Origin: Chamaelirium japonicum
Taxonomy: Eukaryota; Streptophyta; Magnoliopsida; Liliales; Melanthiaceae
DNA: 64,000 nucleotides
Reading direction: 5' to 3'
Assembly: GCA_947650365.1 (NCBI GenBank)
Contig: OX393553.1
Span: forward strand, 63,301,055-63,365,054
The position numbers were made by a program, and so were the translations under genes. The notes below the pieces were generated by a model that saw only the letters and a program-made list of their open reading frames with translations, made no database searches and was not told the origin of the DNA. Below, piece after piece: positions 11,184 to 24,600 of the stretch (its first letter is position 1; the number at the start of each line of letters is the position of its first letter).

Positions 11184-11692
11184 TAATGTGCAAGGAGAAA
11201 AGGAGCAGTCTGAAGGAGTGTAAAAGGGATAGTCAGGCATGCACGGGTTGTGACTGGGTGTAAAAGTTTAGATTGGACGGCTCCCTAGCTACTTTTTAGT
11301 GAACGCTCCAAATGCATCACAGAGCATCTGGAGCAAAAAATTTCCTCCCACTCAATAGTGTAGCGACTTCCTAGGGGCCAGGTTGGTCGATTCCCTTCCT
11401 TTCGGTGTGGCGACTTCCTATGGGCCAGGTGAGCCCTTCTCTGTGGCGCATTTGTAATTATACGCATGTGTGCTAACTCTTGGGTCTAGCTAGGGCCCAC
11501 TATGTACCCAAATAAAAAATAAAAACCACAGATGAGGAAGCAGACTTCTGTGGCTCAAAAAATCAAGGCATACTCGTTTCTTTTTATCATTTATGATGTT
11601 CCCTTCTGTCATAAAGACACACCCTTCCCCAATCGTTTGCTGCATAGGTTCAGGGTTAAGATTCTTGCTTCGCGTGTTGTTATTTGCCACCC
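11184..11692. repeat. Unit alpha, part 2
   Basis: Resumes the duplicated unit after the insert (TAATGTGCAAGGAG...). The same sequence follows unit beta at 17173-17298 and 62926-63340. It contains the tandem phrase GTGTGGCGACTTCCTA twice. No coding region. Confidence 0.5.
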
Positions 11693-13422
11693 GGAGAGAA
11701 CGGAACGAAACGATGATGAACCGCACGAGAATCGCAAGGGAAGCTGTCGGATAGCACCTTGTCCTTTGCGAAGGGATGAATCCTCGAAGTCCTACCCTCA
11801 GTGCAGGACTACGAGCTGACGGATGAATCCGTTGCGAAGACGATGGCGAGCCGCGAGATCTCCTCCTTCTCTTTCTCTCTTCTTCCTTCTCCTTCCTTCC
11901 TCCTTCTTCTTCCTTCTTCTTCCTCTTTCTTCCTTGGCCGAAACCTCAGAGAGGGAGAGAGGGAGAGGGGGTCGGGTTTTAGGCGAGGGGGAGCACCTAG
12001 GGCCGGGCCCTCCCCCTCTAATCCTCTTATAGGGTCGTCCTCCTAGTGCTACAAGCAAGCTAGGGCCGTCCCTAGATGGATAGGGATAAGGGGGGCGGTT
12101 TTCAGGGTTTCCAGGTGTCTATCGTGAAGCCTGGACGAAAACGCCCTTCACGAAAAGTGAAAAACTGAAAGAGATATTGAGTGAGGTGCGCTACTCAGAA
12201 TCGAGTTCCGTCAGCGCCTATGAGCTACTGGAATTATTCCGCTCATTCTAAGATCCATATTCAATATGTTCTGAGCCATATTTCAGTATTTACCAAAATA
12301 CCCCTATGACTCCTAACATATGTGAATTAGATTCTTAGGCTCCGGGCTTGCACTCTATCGCGCTACTTCGCATCCAACGTATCCAACCAGATCGGGGAAC
12401 AATTCCTATACGCAATGACAGGGTGGAACCTTCAGGGTTCAGGATCTCCAGCTCCAACCGGATCCCTGATTAACTGTTCCGGTGACACACCGAAATTTCC
12501 GTTAATCAGTCCTAATCCGATTAACCCACGTAGCCACCCAGAGTGCAATGCGAGTTGAACTCTAGTGATCCTAAACTTATGTTACTCTCTCGTAACCCTG
12601 TTCTCTATTATACTCTGATAATCCTTAGTCCCTCCTATTACTGGTGCCATGATACGACTTGGGCGGTGGGTAGCACCGTCAGATTTCGATCGATCATCTG
12701 ACTAGGAATTGATGACTTATCATCTATAACACCACACACCTTCCGGTGTTATGCCTAGTATCCGGAACATCGTCAGTCATACTGACAACCACTAGGCCTG
12801 GGTTAACTGTGTGGACAGATTGACTCATCAAAACACACCCATCCAACACTGGACGTTGGATAACCTGTAGGGATTACATGTCACTCAAGTGTCAGCCGGG
12901 TAACCCAACGTACCGTGGTATTGGACTATGGAAGGTCCGCACACGTTGGCACATTAAAGCACCACACAACTGGTTGGCCCAATGTACATGGTCCCTTAGG
13001 GTTAAGGACAGATTATCTATAGTAGTAAGACGATTTATGCACCAGTGTCTGAATCACTGAACTGTGCACCGTCTTGGTTCCTGTTCAACACGATCATCGT
13101 GGTTGGTCAGGTGAATGGGAATCCAACGTTCCCGTGGTTGAGACTTCACCACATCCTCTACCTACCAATAGCTTGTTCTCGGTGAAGCGACCGGCATCAC
13201 ATAAGCTGTGAACTAGTTCTAGGTCTACACACAACTGGTCTACTGGGTCTCCCAAGCATGGATCCACCATGCGCCTCAGTGTCCTACTGTGTTTCCTAGG
13301 GTCCTTTATTATATGTGTATTAACATATACCAAAGTAGTATTCTACTTAAAACAATAACCAAAGTCATCTTTATTAATGTTAATACAGAAAATCCACGCT
13401 CAGGACACACGAGCTACAACAT
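11693..13422. mobile_element. Solo or truncated LTR related to the copia element of this window
   Basis: Interrupts copy 1 where copy 2 (32284-32409) has a short unrelated stretch. It shares ordered motifs with the copia LTR at 36035: a TGGAACCTTCAGGG block, GGCCACCCAGAGTGC, AGCACCGTCAGA, CACCGGTG/CACCAGTGTCTG and a terminal CTTTATTAATG-like segment. It ends ...ACTACAACA-like (CA end). The left end lacks a convincing TG, so it may be truncated. No internal region or second LTR is present. An oligopyrimidine block (about 11860-11935) gives spurious long frames. Confidence 0.65.
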
Positions 13423-13772
13423 GGTCCACCGCCACCCTCCTCATCCTTTCTTCCACCCCTCCTCGACCCATCTCCCATCCTTCTTCTTCCAATCTACCGT
13501 TGTCGCATCTGCTCTCCTCTCTTTTTTCTTCTCATACCCTTCTTTCTCTTCCCTCAATCTTCGTCCTACTCCTTTCCTCCTCCTTCCTTATTTTCTTTTC
13601 ATAATCCTTCCTTCTCCTCCTCCCCTTATTCCTCCTCATTACTCTTTTTTTTTTTTGTTTGTGAGAGATAAATAAAACTGAATTAATATCTCAAAAGAAG
13701 GGAGGGGGAACAATACTGATCGATCGAGGCTTACTCCGTGAGTTAGCGTACAATGCTTAGGACGAGCTAATA
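13423..13772. repeat. Pyrimidine-rich block shared by both duplication copies
   Basis: CCTCCTC/CTTCTTC-rich sequence repeated at 32409-32752. A weak relative occurs near 63400-63480. No gene recognised. Confidence 0.45.
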
Positions 13773-13780
13773 AACATAAG

Positions 13781-14290
13781 TAGGGGTGGCAATTCTTGAC
13801 CCGACCCGCCAACCCGACCCGAACCCGATCCGAAGTTAGCGGGTTTGGGTTTGGTCTAAATGGGTTCGGGCCATAAACGGGTCGACCCAATTGACCCGTT
13901 TATTTAATGGGTCGGGTTGGATTTGTACTTATAACCCGATTGACCCGACTTGACCCGTTTAACAAATGGGTCGTGTCAACCCGATCCGACCCGACCCGAG
14001 CCAACCCGAACCAACCCGAGCCAACCCGATCAAACCCGGCCCAATCCGACTTGTCTTGACCCAACCCGACAGGTTTACATGGGTTATGTTGACCCAACCC
14101 GACTCGACCCGTTTAGTAAACGGGTTAAACGGGTCGGGTCGGGTCAACCCGTTTATTAGGCGGGTCGGGTTTGGGTTTAAGTTTTTGACCCGTTTATTAA
14201 ACGGGTCGGGTCCGAGTTAGATGTTTTGCCCTTATACATATGTCTCAACCCGACCCGAACCCGACCCGACCCGACCCGATGCCACCCCTA
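13781..14290. mobile_element. hAT-type MITE D, copy 1
   Basis: 510 bp with good TIRs (TAGGGGTGGCA and TGCCACCCCTA) and a perfect 8-bp TSD AACATAAG (13773-13780, 14291-14298). The interior is almost wholly ACCCGA/GGGTCG motifs, the cause of the overlapping open frames on both strands. Confidence 0.88.
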
Positions 14291-16417
<2,127 letters not shown>

Positions 16418-16514
16418 TGGCCAAACGACAATCATACCGTGTTTCTGTTCTTTTTTTTTTAAGTAATTCAAAGGGAGCTCAAAAGCAAGCTTCAGGAGGC
16501 ACCACAAGAGGCAA

Positions 16515-17298
16515 TTAGCCGAAACGGATCTTATGCGCGCTGGAGAAGTGCTTGCCGGCGGCGACAATGGCTGCTTCAGGGCCAGCCAATGGGCTCTTCG
16601 CCCCGCGGCTTCGATCGGACGAGCAGAGGCACGGAAACCAAGACGCTATCGCCGATGAAACCGTCCTCGGGTTCTTCTTCTCACACTCCATGGCTTCGAT
16701 CCTCGGCAGCAGTCGAGACCCCACAAATCCAAGTCGAGAAAGAGATTTGGTGTGGTGGGTACTTCAGCCAACTTGCAAAGCTGGCGAGAACCTAGATTAG
16801 TTTTGAAGCTGGAATGATTTTATATTTTTATGGGAGGAGTATTGAGGCCATTGGTGAAGTTTATATACACACATCTAAGTGGGGTTTCTTGGTCATGAAG
16901 CAAAAAAAAAATTAGAGCACAAGGAGGAGCAAGTCAAGGTGGAGGGAGGCCACGCAAATTTTCTTAGTCAAGATGGAGAGAGAAGATTCTAATTTTCTTC
17001 TGACCGTTATCCTGACGGCCTTGCTGCCTGAATCATGTGATGACCTCTCGTAGCGAGCATTTACCCGGGTTCGATGCCCGCTCTCCGCTTGGTGTGGCAC
17101 TCCCGTTCGGGATAAATTTTTGCTCCGGCGACTGGACGCTCCAGATGCTCAGTGATGCTTCTGGATCGTTTTATTAATGTGCAAGGAGAATGGGAGCAGT
17201 CTGATGGAGGTTATAAGGTATATCCTTGGCATGCACGGGCTATGGCTGGGTGTAAAGTTTAGAAAGGACGGCTCCCTACTCTTTAGTGAATGGTCCAG
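16515..17298. repeat. Unit beta, copy 1, with a SINE-like segment
   Basis: Diverged paralogue of unit alpha (9748). It keeps the B-box-like GGGTTCGATGCC (about 17068) and the CTCCAGATGCTCAG junction without the GC-rich insert. It stops at a hAT-like relic at 17299. The open frames (for example starting at 16567) are shared only with 34528 and match no family I recognise. Confidence 0.5.
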
Positions 17299-18303
17299 AT
17301 TAGGGGTGCAAGTTGGAACGGAAATTCCGATTCCTTTCGAAATCGATCCGAAAAATTTCGATTTTGGCACCATATAATCAAATCCCAATTCCGAAATTCC
17401 GATTCCGAAAATTCCGAACAGAAATCGGATCGAAATCGTAATGGTACTGCATGAGTATTCCGACAATTCCGATTTTCGATCCGAAAACATCCGATCCGAA
17501 AAATTCCAAAATAAATCCAAAAAAAATCCGAATTTATTCCGACCTGACCTCAATTGACAATTAGTGCCAACTTTTGAAAGTTTACAAGGGCACACTCGCA
17601 AACATAATAGAAACATCAGGGAACAATTAGTGCTAACTTTTTGAAATCACAGCCGTTGATTTCTACTTGAGTCTAGGGTTAAGAACAGAAAAGGGGGAAA
17701 AAAACCCTAACCTCCTCCAAGACCAAGCCCTCCACTATAAGTACAGCAAAGGAGGAAAAATAACCCTAGTCGCCTACCCTCAGTCTCGCTGGTGCCCGCC
17801 GCCTGAAGAAAGAAGATGAAGGGTGACCGGAGCCTCGCCCCTCCCCTGTTTGTCCCCGTCGGCTCGAAGGACGAAGGGGGGCCGGAGCCTCGTCCCTCCC
17901 CTGTTTGTCCTCGCCGGCTCGAAGGACGAAGGGGGGCCGGAGCCTCACCTCTCCCCTGTTTGTCCCTGCCAGCTTGAAGGATGAAGAGGGGCCGTAGCCT
18001 CGCCCCTCCCCTGGTAGTCCCCACCGGCTCGAAGGAAGAAGGGGGGCCGGAGCCATGCCTCTCCCTTGCTGGTCCCCGCCGACTTGAAGGACGAAGGGGG
18101 GGCGGAGTCTCGCCCCTCCCCTGTTGGTCCCCGTCGGCTCGAAGGACGAAAGGGGGCCGGAGCCACTCCTCTACATCTCAGAGGTTTTTGAGGTACGTCC
18201 CAAAATTAAACACCTCCATCTCCCAATTTCTCTTGCTTTTGGTGGTGCTAGTGGACATGGCAGCACTCATGATGGAAGAAGAGCAAGCGGCGATAGAGCC
18301 CAC
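17299..18303. mobile_element. hAT-like element relic with 55-bp tandem repeats, copy 1 (3' end lost)
   Basis: Starts AGGGGTGCAAGTTGG after GGTCCAGA. In copy 2 the same element ends near 62925, followed again by GGTCCAGA, an 8-bp hAT-style TSD. It contains ATTCCGA-rich sequence (17310-17540), a TATAAGTA motif (17737), and at 17806-18190 about 6.5 tandem copies of a 55-bp GC-rich unit. The tail (18180-18303) could be a relic of a Ser/Gly-rich transposase exon, but this is weak. Because 55 is not a multiple of three, the long frames across the repeat are not a protein signal. Confidence 0.55.
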
Positions 18304-18305
18304 AT

Positions 18306-18533
18306 TGATCAAATCCGACCTAATCTGACTTGTCTTGACCCAACCCGGTAGGTTTATATGGGTTCTGTTGAGCCAACCCGACCCGACACGACCCGACCCG
18401 TTTAGTAAACGGGTCGGGTCGGGTTTGGGTTTAAGTTTTTGACCCGTTTATTAAACGGGTCGGGTTCGGGTTGGGTGTTTTGCCCTTGTACCTATGTCTC
18501 AACCCGACCCGACCCGACCCATTGCCACCCCTA
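18306..18533. mobile_element. Fragment of a MITE D-type hAT element
   Basis: Matches the right half of the element at 13781, ending ATTGCCACCCCTA. The left half is missing, coinciding with the breakpoint of duplication copy 1. Confidence 0.65.
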
Positions 18534-18923
18534 CGTGAAGGCAGACGTAGGGCTGCAACTTGGGCGGGCCAACCGGAACCCAACCCGAGCCCAACCCGAA
18601 CCCAACCCAAATTTGGGTAGGCTAACCTGAATCCAACCCGAGCCCAACCCGAATTATTTCTCCTCTACCATATTGAAGCCGATCAACCCATCCCACACAA
18701 CCTGATCAATCTGGCCAACCCGACGGATTAGGCTAGGGCTAAGGAAGTTCAAACAGACCTTGGGTTGGGTTGGGGTACAAAAGATGCTAAGTTAGGGCTT
18801 TGAGGTTTGGGGTACAAAAAAAATGGACAATGTTGGTATTAAAGGGTCGCTGAGTAAGTTATTGAGAAACGATAGGGAGACGGGGGCTAGTTACAGATTT
18901 TTGGGGTATGAATAAAATTTCCC
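18534..18923. other. CCAACCCGA-rich repeat remnant, no gene
   Basis: Begins TAGGGCTGCAACTTGGG, a further hAT-like terminus, with CCCAACCCGA motifs to about 18730. The right boundary is unclear. Confidence 0.35.
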
Positions 18924-18930
18924 AAAGATT

Positions 18931-19186
18931 AGGATAAATTACACTTTGCCCCTCTATAGTTTTGCTCAAAAACACTTAACTCCCATGTAGTTTATTTTGT
19001 TCCAAATCGCTCCCTAAAGTTTGAAATGTCAGCACAATACACCCTTTTGTCAACTACATAATTTTCTTGTTTGGTGATTTTTATCGGATCGAAACTGAAT
19101 TGAAGGGGGCAAAATATTGTTTTATAGCTATAAGGGGGTTTAGTGTTTTTAAGCTAAACTTCAGGGGGCAAAGTGTAATTTACTCT
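18931..19186. mobile_element. MITE with 20-bp TIRs
   Basis: 256 bp with ends AGGATAAATTACACTTTGCC and, reversed, AGAGTAAATTACACTTTGCC, flanked by the 7-bp repeat AAAGATT (18924-18930, 19187-19193). Non-coding; superfamily not assigned. Confidence 0.7.
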
Positions 19187-19339
19187 AAAGATTCTTATAT
19201 TAATTGAGATTTGAGAGTTATTTTTGTGAGGGATTTCGGGTGATTGGGTTGCCTTCTTTGTGAGCTAATTAATTCTGTATTAATTGAGGGACTTTCCTTG
19301 TGAAGAAGTGAATGGATGAGCCCCACTCTATGGTTAGAT

Positions 19340-19439
19340 CAAGAGATGATGATCAAATCTATCCGTTCATTTTTGTCTAGTCAGCAAGTTGTTTCGTTTT
19401 GTCTAGTCAGCATGTAGACCGCCGTCCTTGTTATATAGA
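19340..19439 (-). mobile_element. Helitron 5' terminus (minus strand)
   Basis: On the minus strand it begins A|TCTATATAACAAGGACGG and contains two CTGACTAGACAAAA blocks, as in the complete Helitron ending at 28773. The host T at 19440 starts copy 2 of the segmental duplication. The matching CTAG 3' end was not found. Confidence 0.55.
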
Positions 19440-19483
19440 TGTGCCTCATATTTAAAATTATAGGCTTCAAATTCATTCTCAAC

Positions 19484-19924
19484 TAGGGGCAATGGGTCGT
19501 GTCAGGTCGGGTTCGTGTCGTGTCTAGTTTTGGGTCATGTCCAAAACCCCTAGACTCGGACCCGACCCGTTTAACTAATCTTGTCTAGATCCTAAACCCG
19601 TACCCGACACGTTTATAAATGGGTACACCCGTTGGACCCGTTTATCCCACGGGTTTATTTAGTTGACCCGATCCAACCCAATCCGACTCGACCCGACCTA
19701 ACCGAAGAGACCCGCTGATACAATATATTACATTATCGGATTGCGGGTAGACCCGACCTGTTGAATTTTAAACGGGTCTACCCTAAACCCGAACCCGACC
19801 CGTTTATTAAGCGGGTCTATCTTCTCGACCCCGGGTCTATCGTCTCGACCCGTTTACAACCCGAACTCGTTTAGCCCTGACCCAGACCGTTAACTTCGTG
19901 TCGGGTCCGAAATTGCCAGCCCTA
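19484..19924. mobile_element. hAT-type MITE A, copy 2
   Basis: Orthologue of 6054-6500 with the same TSD TTCTCAAC (19476-19483, 19925-19932). The left end has lost part of GGTGGC. Confidence 0.85.
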
Positions 19925-20152
19925 TTCTCAACCAGTGACTGATTCATTTTCTCGATATACATTCTATCCTCCGAGAAATGCAATTCGGCCATCAAGCCCC
20001 CGCTGCCATCCTATTCGGTGCACACCACATCACGCATACAATTGGGTACGATTGATATCAGTGTATATGGAGAAAATATCATTTTTCTTATCCTCCCCTA
20101 CTGAAAAGATTTCAGCGAGGTATTGATCGGCATTGGGGGAGCAGGGGGAAGG

Positions 20153-21616
20153 ATGGCTAGAGGTCGATCCCGAGGTGCTTCGAGATCCAGGGAGAACCGG
20201 GGACGATCTGGGGAATCCGGCGTTGTGCGTTCCCTAGGAGCTTCGAGAGATGGGACCTTGCCTCTCGGAAAGGGGGTTTCGACTAGGGGGGAGGAGAGGA
20301 GTCTTTCCCGGGATAGGCGTCCCGGGGGCTCTTCAAATCACCCCAGGTCGAGCCACCTCCATAATCCCAAGGTCTCCTTTGCGGACGTTGTGCGACGCTC
20401 TGCCCGTATTTCTCCGGCGGCGAGATCTGGAGTTTCGGCGTCGAAATCAGGCGGCGAGATCGGGAGATCGGGAGATCGGGGGGTTAGGAGACGGGATCGG
20501 GGGGTCCGGCGCTGCTTCAGGTGCGGGGAGAGGGACCACACCGTCATCTCCTGCCGTAACCCTACCGTCTGCTTCTCCTGTGGGAAGGTAGGCCACACCT
20601 CCCACGGGTGTAAGATGGTCAGATCTGCCGGATCTACCAGCTCTTCTTCAGCGGGGGCAGGCGCTGCTTTGGATCTTCCACGGGATCCACGACGGGAGGA
20701 AATGCTGGAGGTCCTGAACCGGTCAGGTGTTTGCCGGGTCAGGTGTTTGCCGGATCTTCCACGGGATCCACGACACCCGTTCGGCGACAGGATGCCGGAC
20801 GGCGAGCCGGTGATCCCCCCGGGCTTTGGTCCTCCGATCGCCTCGCCTCAACCGACCCGGTTCCGGCAGCCGTGTGTCAGGCCTCCTCGCTTCCCGGCTC
20901 CTGCTCAGGATCCGGGGTCGAGCCAGGCGACCGGCGAGACGGGCGGTGGTCAGGAACCAGGTACCCCTTCTCTCCAGCAATTCTCGCGGGATTCGGGTTT
21001 GGGTTTGAATCTCGGGGCAGGGGAGTATGGTGACGTCCCTCAGGCTCAGGTTGATTTTCCCCACATGGGGTGTGAGACCCCACATTTTAACCCATTCGTG
21101 GATGTGCACGAGGGTTTCCCTGTAGATTCTGTTGAGGGGGGTCCCCCTTTAAATCCACCCGTTGAACACGTGCCTTTTGAGAAGGCTAGCCCCATGGTGG
21201 TTTCCCTTGCTTCTAACGTTGATGTCGGCAGGAACGCTGAGTTAGAGCAGGAGGGGGAGACGCCGCGGGACTTGGCTGTTCGGGAAGCTGACAAGGAGCG
21301 ACCGGTGGCACCGGCGGACATGGCTGGTCCTTCCCAGCTGCACTCGGCGAGGAGGAGTTTCCGCCAGTTTTTGCAGCGCTCCTCGGATGATCCGATGCTG
21401 GCGCAGGCTCTCGTTCGGGCGAAGATGCATCTTTTGGAGTTGGATCAGTCGGATCCTTCAGCGTCCCTCCCTCTCTCTCTTTTGGATGATGTTGTTGTTT
21501 TGGATATTGCGAAGAAATGTGGTTTTATTACCCCTCCAGAGATGGATAGTGTTCGTTTCTTTCTCGACTCTATCAGGGCGCTGGAGGAGAAGAGAGCGCG
21601 GATGGTCTCGTCTTGA
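20153..21616 (+). CDS. LINE ORF1 (nucleic-acid-binding, Gag-like)
   Basis: 487 codons from the first ATG; 30 bp upstream in frame is only a TTG. The N-terminus is Arg/Ser-rich and basic. At about residues 120-155 there are two CCHC zinc knuckles (CFRCGERDHTVISC and CFSCGKVGHTSHGC). The remainder is Pro/Gly-rich and disordered-looking. In plant L1 elements ORF1 coats the RNA and chaperones target-primed reverse transcription. Two short direct repeats around 20670-20775 (GGATCTTCCACGGGATCCAC) suggest slippage within the frame. The frame is uninterrupted. ORF2 begins 55 bp downstream in another frame. Confidence 0.88.
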   Translation: MARGRSRGASRSRENRGRSGESGVVRSLGASRDGTLPLGKGVSTRGEERSLSRDRRPGGSSNHPRSSHLHNPKVSFADVVRRSARISPAARSGVSASKSGGEIGRSGDRGVRRRDRGVRRCFRCGERDHTVISCRNPTVCFSCGKVGHTSHGCKMVRSAGSTSSSSAGAGAALDLPRDPRREEMLEVLNRSGVCRVRCLPDLPRDPRHPFGDRMPDGEPVIPPGFGPPIASPQPTRFRQPCVRPPRFPAPAQDPGSSQATGETGGGQEPGTPSLQQFSRDSGLGLNLGAGEYGDVPQAQVDFPHMGCETPHFNPFVDVHEGFPVDSVEGGPPLNPPVEHVPFEKASPMVVSLASNVDVGRNAELEQEGETPRDLAVREADKERPVAPADMAGPSQLHSARRSFRQFLQRSSDDPMLAQALVRAKMHLLELDQSDPSASLPLSLLDDVVVLDIAKKCGFITPPEMDSVRFFLDSIRALEEKRARMVSS

Positions 21617-21671
21617 TTGGGTGGTTGGACGGCTTCTGAGGAGTCTGGAGAGTTGCTATCTTGGTGTTTCT

Positions 21672-24600
21672 ATGAAAATCTTGTCGTGGAATGTCAGGGG
21701 GTTAGGGAAGTCAGAGAAGAGAAGGGCGGCTAGTTCTTTTGCTTCTATTCACGATGTCGACATCATTTGCATCCAGGAGTCCAAGCGTGAGAACCCGACG
21801 AATCATTTTTTCCGCTCCCTCAGTACAAGGAAGATTGCGAGGTGGGAGGCTAAAGATGCTACGGGGGCGTCGGGCGGTATTCTGATAGGCTATAGCGATG
21901 ACCTTTTCTTGTTGAAGAGTTCCAATGTTGGAGTTTTCTCCCTCAGCCTGGTCCTTCAGAATAGACTCGATGGGGTGGAGTGGATGCTTTCTTCTGTCTA
22001 TGGTCCGACTGACCACTCCAGGGGTGACGATTTCTGGACGGAGTTGTCTTTGCTGAGGACGAACTTTCTGGGGCCATGGGTTATCGCGGGCGATTTCAAT
22101 GTCACTCGGGGGTCGGAGGAGCGACTACGCAGTGATGGGGATGCTTCGGCGATGAGGGCTTTCTCCCAGTTCATTCGTCATCAGGAGTTGATTGATTTAC
22201 CTTTATCCGGGCGCACCTTCACGTGGAGCAACAAGAGAGAAGACCCGATCTTAGCTAGGCTGGATCGGTTCTTGATCTCTGCGGACTGGGACTTGCGTTT
22301 CCCTGGTTCCACCCAGGCAGGTCTGGCCTCCTGCGTTTCCGATCATGCTCCGATCCTCCTATCTACGGATTCGATTTCTCTGAGTCGACCTCCTTTCCGT
22401 TTTGAGTCGATGTGGATCTTGGAGGAGGGGTTCGAGGATCTGATTGCTAGGTGGTGGGCCGAGGCGGGGTCGGTTGATAACTCTGCTCTGAGCATGGCTC
22501 GGAAACTCAGATTCGTCAAGAAGAAGCTCCAAGCTTGGAGCAAGACCCACTTCGGGAATGTTATTCGCCAGAAGGTCTCGGCTTTGGCAGAGATTCGGGT
22601 GCTCGAGGCGAGAGGCGAGCTCGCTAGCCTCACTCCCCCGGAGACCGCGAGATTGAAGGAGCTCAACCAGGAGCTGGTGCTGCTCCTTAGGAAGGAGGAA
22701 GGGATGTGGAGGCAGCGTTCGAAGGAGCAGTGGGTGAAGTTGGGAGATGCGAACACCTCCTATTTTCATAGAGTAGCCAATGCTCGGAGACGGAAGAATT
22801 TTTTGGCCTCCCTGTGGCACGATGACCGCGAGCTGACATCCACGTCTGACATTCTCGAGGCTGCCACTTCTTTCTTCAAGACCTCCTTCCGGGAGGACGG
22901 GCTTTCGACGGGGCTCTCCTTTGACTGGGACGGTGCGGATTTCCCAAGGATTCCAGCCGGTTCGGGATTGGAGGCGGAATTTACTGAGGAGGAGTTTCGC
23001 TCGGCAGTTTTCGGGTCCAAGAGCGATGGGGCACCGGGTCCTGATGGTTTCTCCATGGAATTTTTCCAGAAGTTCTGGGGCATCCTTAAGGGGGATCTCT
23101 GCAGGCTTCTTCGCGATTTCTTCCAAGGCAAGGTGCGTCTTCACTGCCTTAACCACTCTTGGGTCATTCTTTTGCCTAAAAGATCCGCTGCAGAGACAAT
23201 CAGGGACTACCGGCCGATCTCTTTGTCCAACTGCCTCTACAAGATCATCACGAAGGTCTTGGCAAATCGGCTTGCGGGGCACATCTCTCTTTTGGTCTCT
23301 CCTTCGCAAACCGCCTTCATCAAGGGGAGGCTCATTCTTGATAGCGTGGCGGCAGCTCATGAGACGATCTTCCACCTGCGTGAGTCAGGAGGGGAAGGAG
23401 TGCTCCTGAAGATTGATTTCGAGAGAGCTTTCGACCAGGTGAGATGGGATTTCTTGCTCGATCTATTGAAGGCGAAAGGCTTCTCGGATGGCTGGATTGG
23501 TTGGATTAGAGAGATTCTGGTGTCCTCGAAGTTGTCCTGCCTTATAAACGGAGACCAGGGCAAGGACTTCAAGGTTTATAAGGGCCTGAAGCAAGGTTGC
23601 CCACTGTCCCCATACCTCTTCATTCTGGTGGTTGATGCCTTCGATGCGGCTGTCCGGAGGGCGAATGCTGAAGGCTTGGTCAGGGGAGTTGGCGGAAGCG
23701 GCTGGACGACATCTAACTTGCACTACGCGGATGATTCTCTCCTATTCGCGGAGGCCTGCCCACTTTAGTTAGTCTCGCTCAAGATCCTGCTCTATGGTCT
23801 GGAGCTGACCTCGGGCCTTAAAATCAACTTCCAGAAGACCTGTTTGTACTACATCGGGCCGGGAGACGCAGGTGGAGTTTTAGCTAAGCTTTTGAACTGC
23901 AAAGAGGCGAGATTACCGATGAAGTACCTTGGGCTCCCTATTAGTGACAAGGCGCTTCGGCGGGAGGATTGGGAACAGCTTATCCTCAAGGTCGAGCGGA
24001 GACTGGAGGGATGGAAGGGCCGGTTTCTTTCTTCAGGAGGTAGACTGGTGCTAGTCAACTCTGTGTTATCCTCAATCCCCTCGTATTACCTGTCCTTTTA
24101 CTATTTGCCGTCCTGGGTAGTGGAAAGGATAGATAAAATTCGGCGCTCCTTCCTCTGGCACGGTGTGGGGGAGAATGCAGGAGGATACAATCTGATGAGG
24201 TGGGATCAGGTTTGCCTTCCGAAGAGGCTGGGCGGCTTGGGGGTTCTGGATTTACGAAGATTCAACATCTCAATGCTAGGGAAATGGTGGTGGCGGCTCC
24301 AGCAGAATTCAGGGGGCTCCTGGAGGGACATCATCCTAGCAAGGTATTTTAAGAGATTCTCGCCATTGCAGGCCCGGGGTAGATCCTCAGGGAAGATCTC
24401 TTGCTTCTGGAAAGGCATTTTGAAGGTTAGAGATCTCTACAGGGGGGCAACTTCGCTTGTCCTCGGTGACGGTCGGGCAATTAAATTCTGGAGTGATCCT
24501 TGGATCTCTGACAGACCGTTGGAGCAGCTCTTCCCATCCCTCTTCTCCCTGGCGAGGAACAAGGGAGCTTCGGTGCGCTCTCAGACAGTTCGGAGGCGGG

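Noticed and set aside
11798..12058. Frames in the pyrimidine-rich part of the LTR relic
   Set aside because: CTTCTT repeats give Leu/Ser or Arg/Lys runs on both strands. No conservation.
17707..18056. Overlapping minus-strand frames over the 55-bp array
   Set aside because: A 55-bp period rotates the frame, so several frames stay open by composition.
20250..20591. Extra frames overlapping LINE ORF1 and ORF2
   Set aside because: Shadow frames of high-G+C coding sequence. The zinc knuckles, endonuclease and RT motifs lie in the annotated frames.
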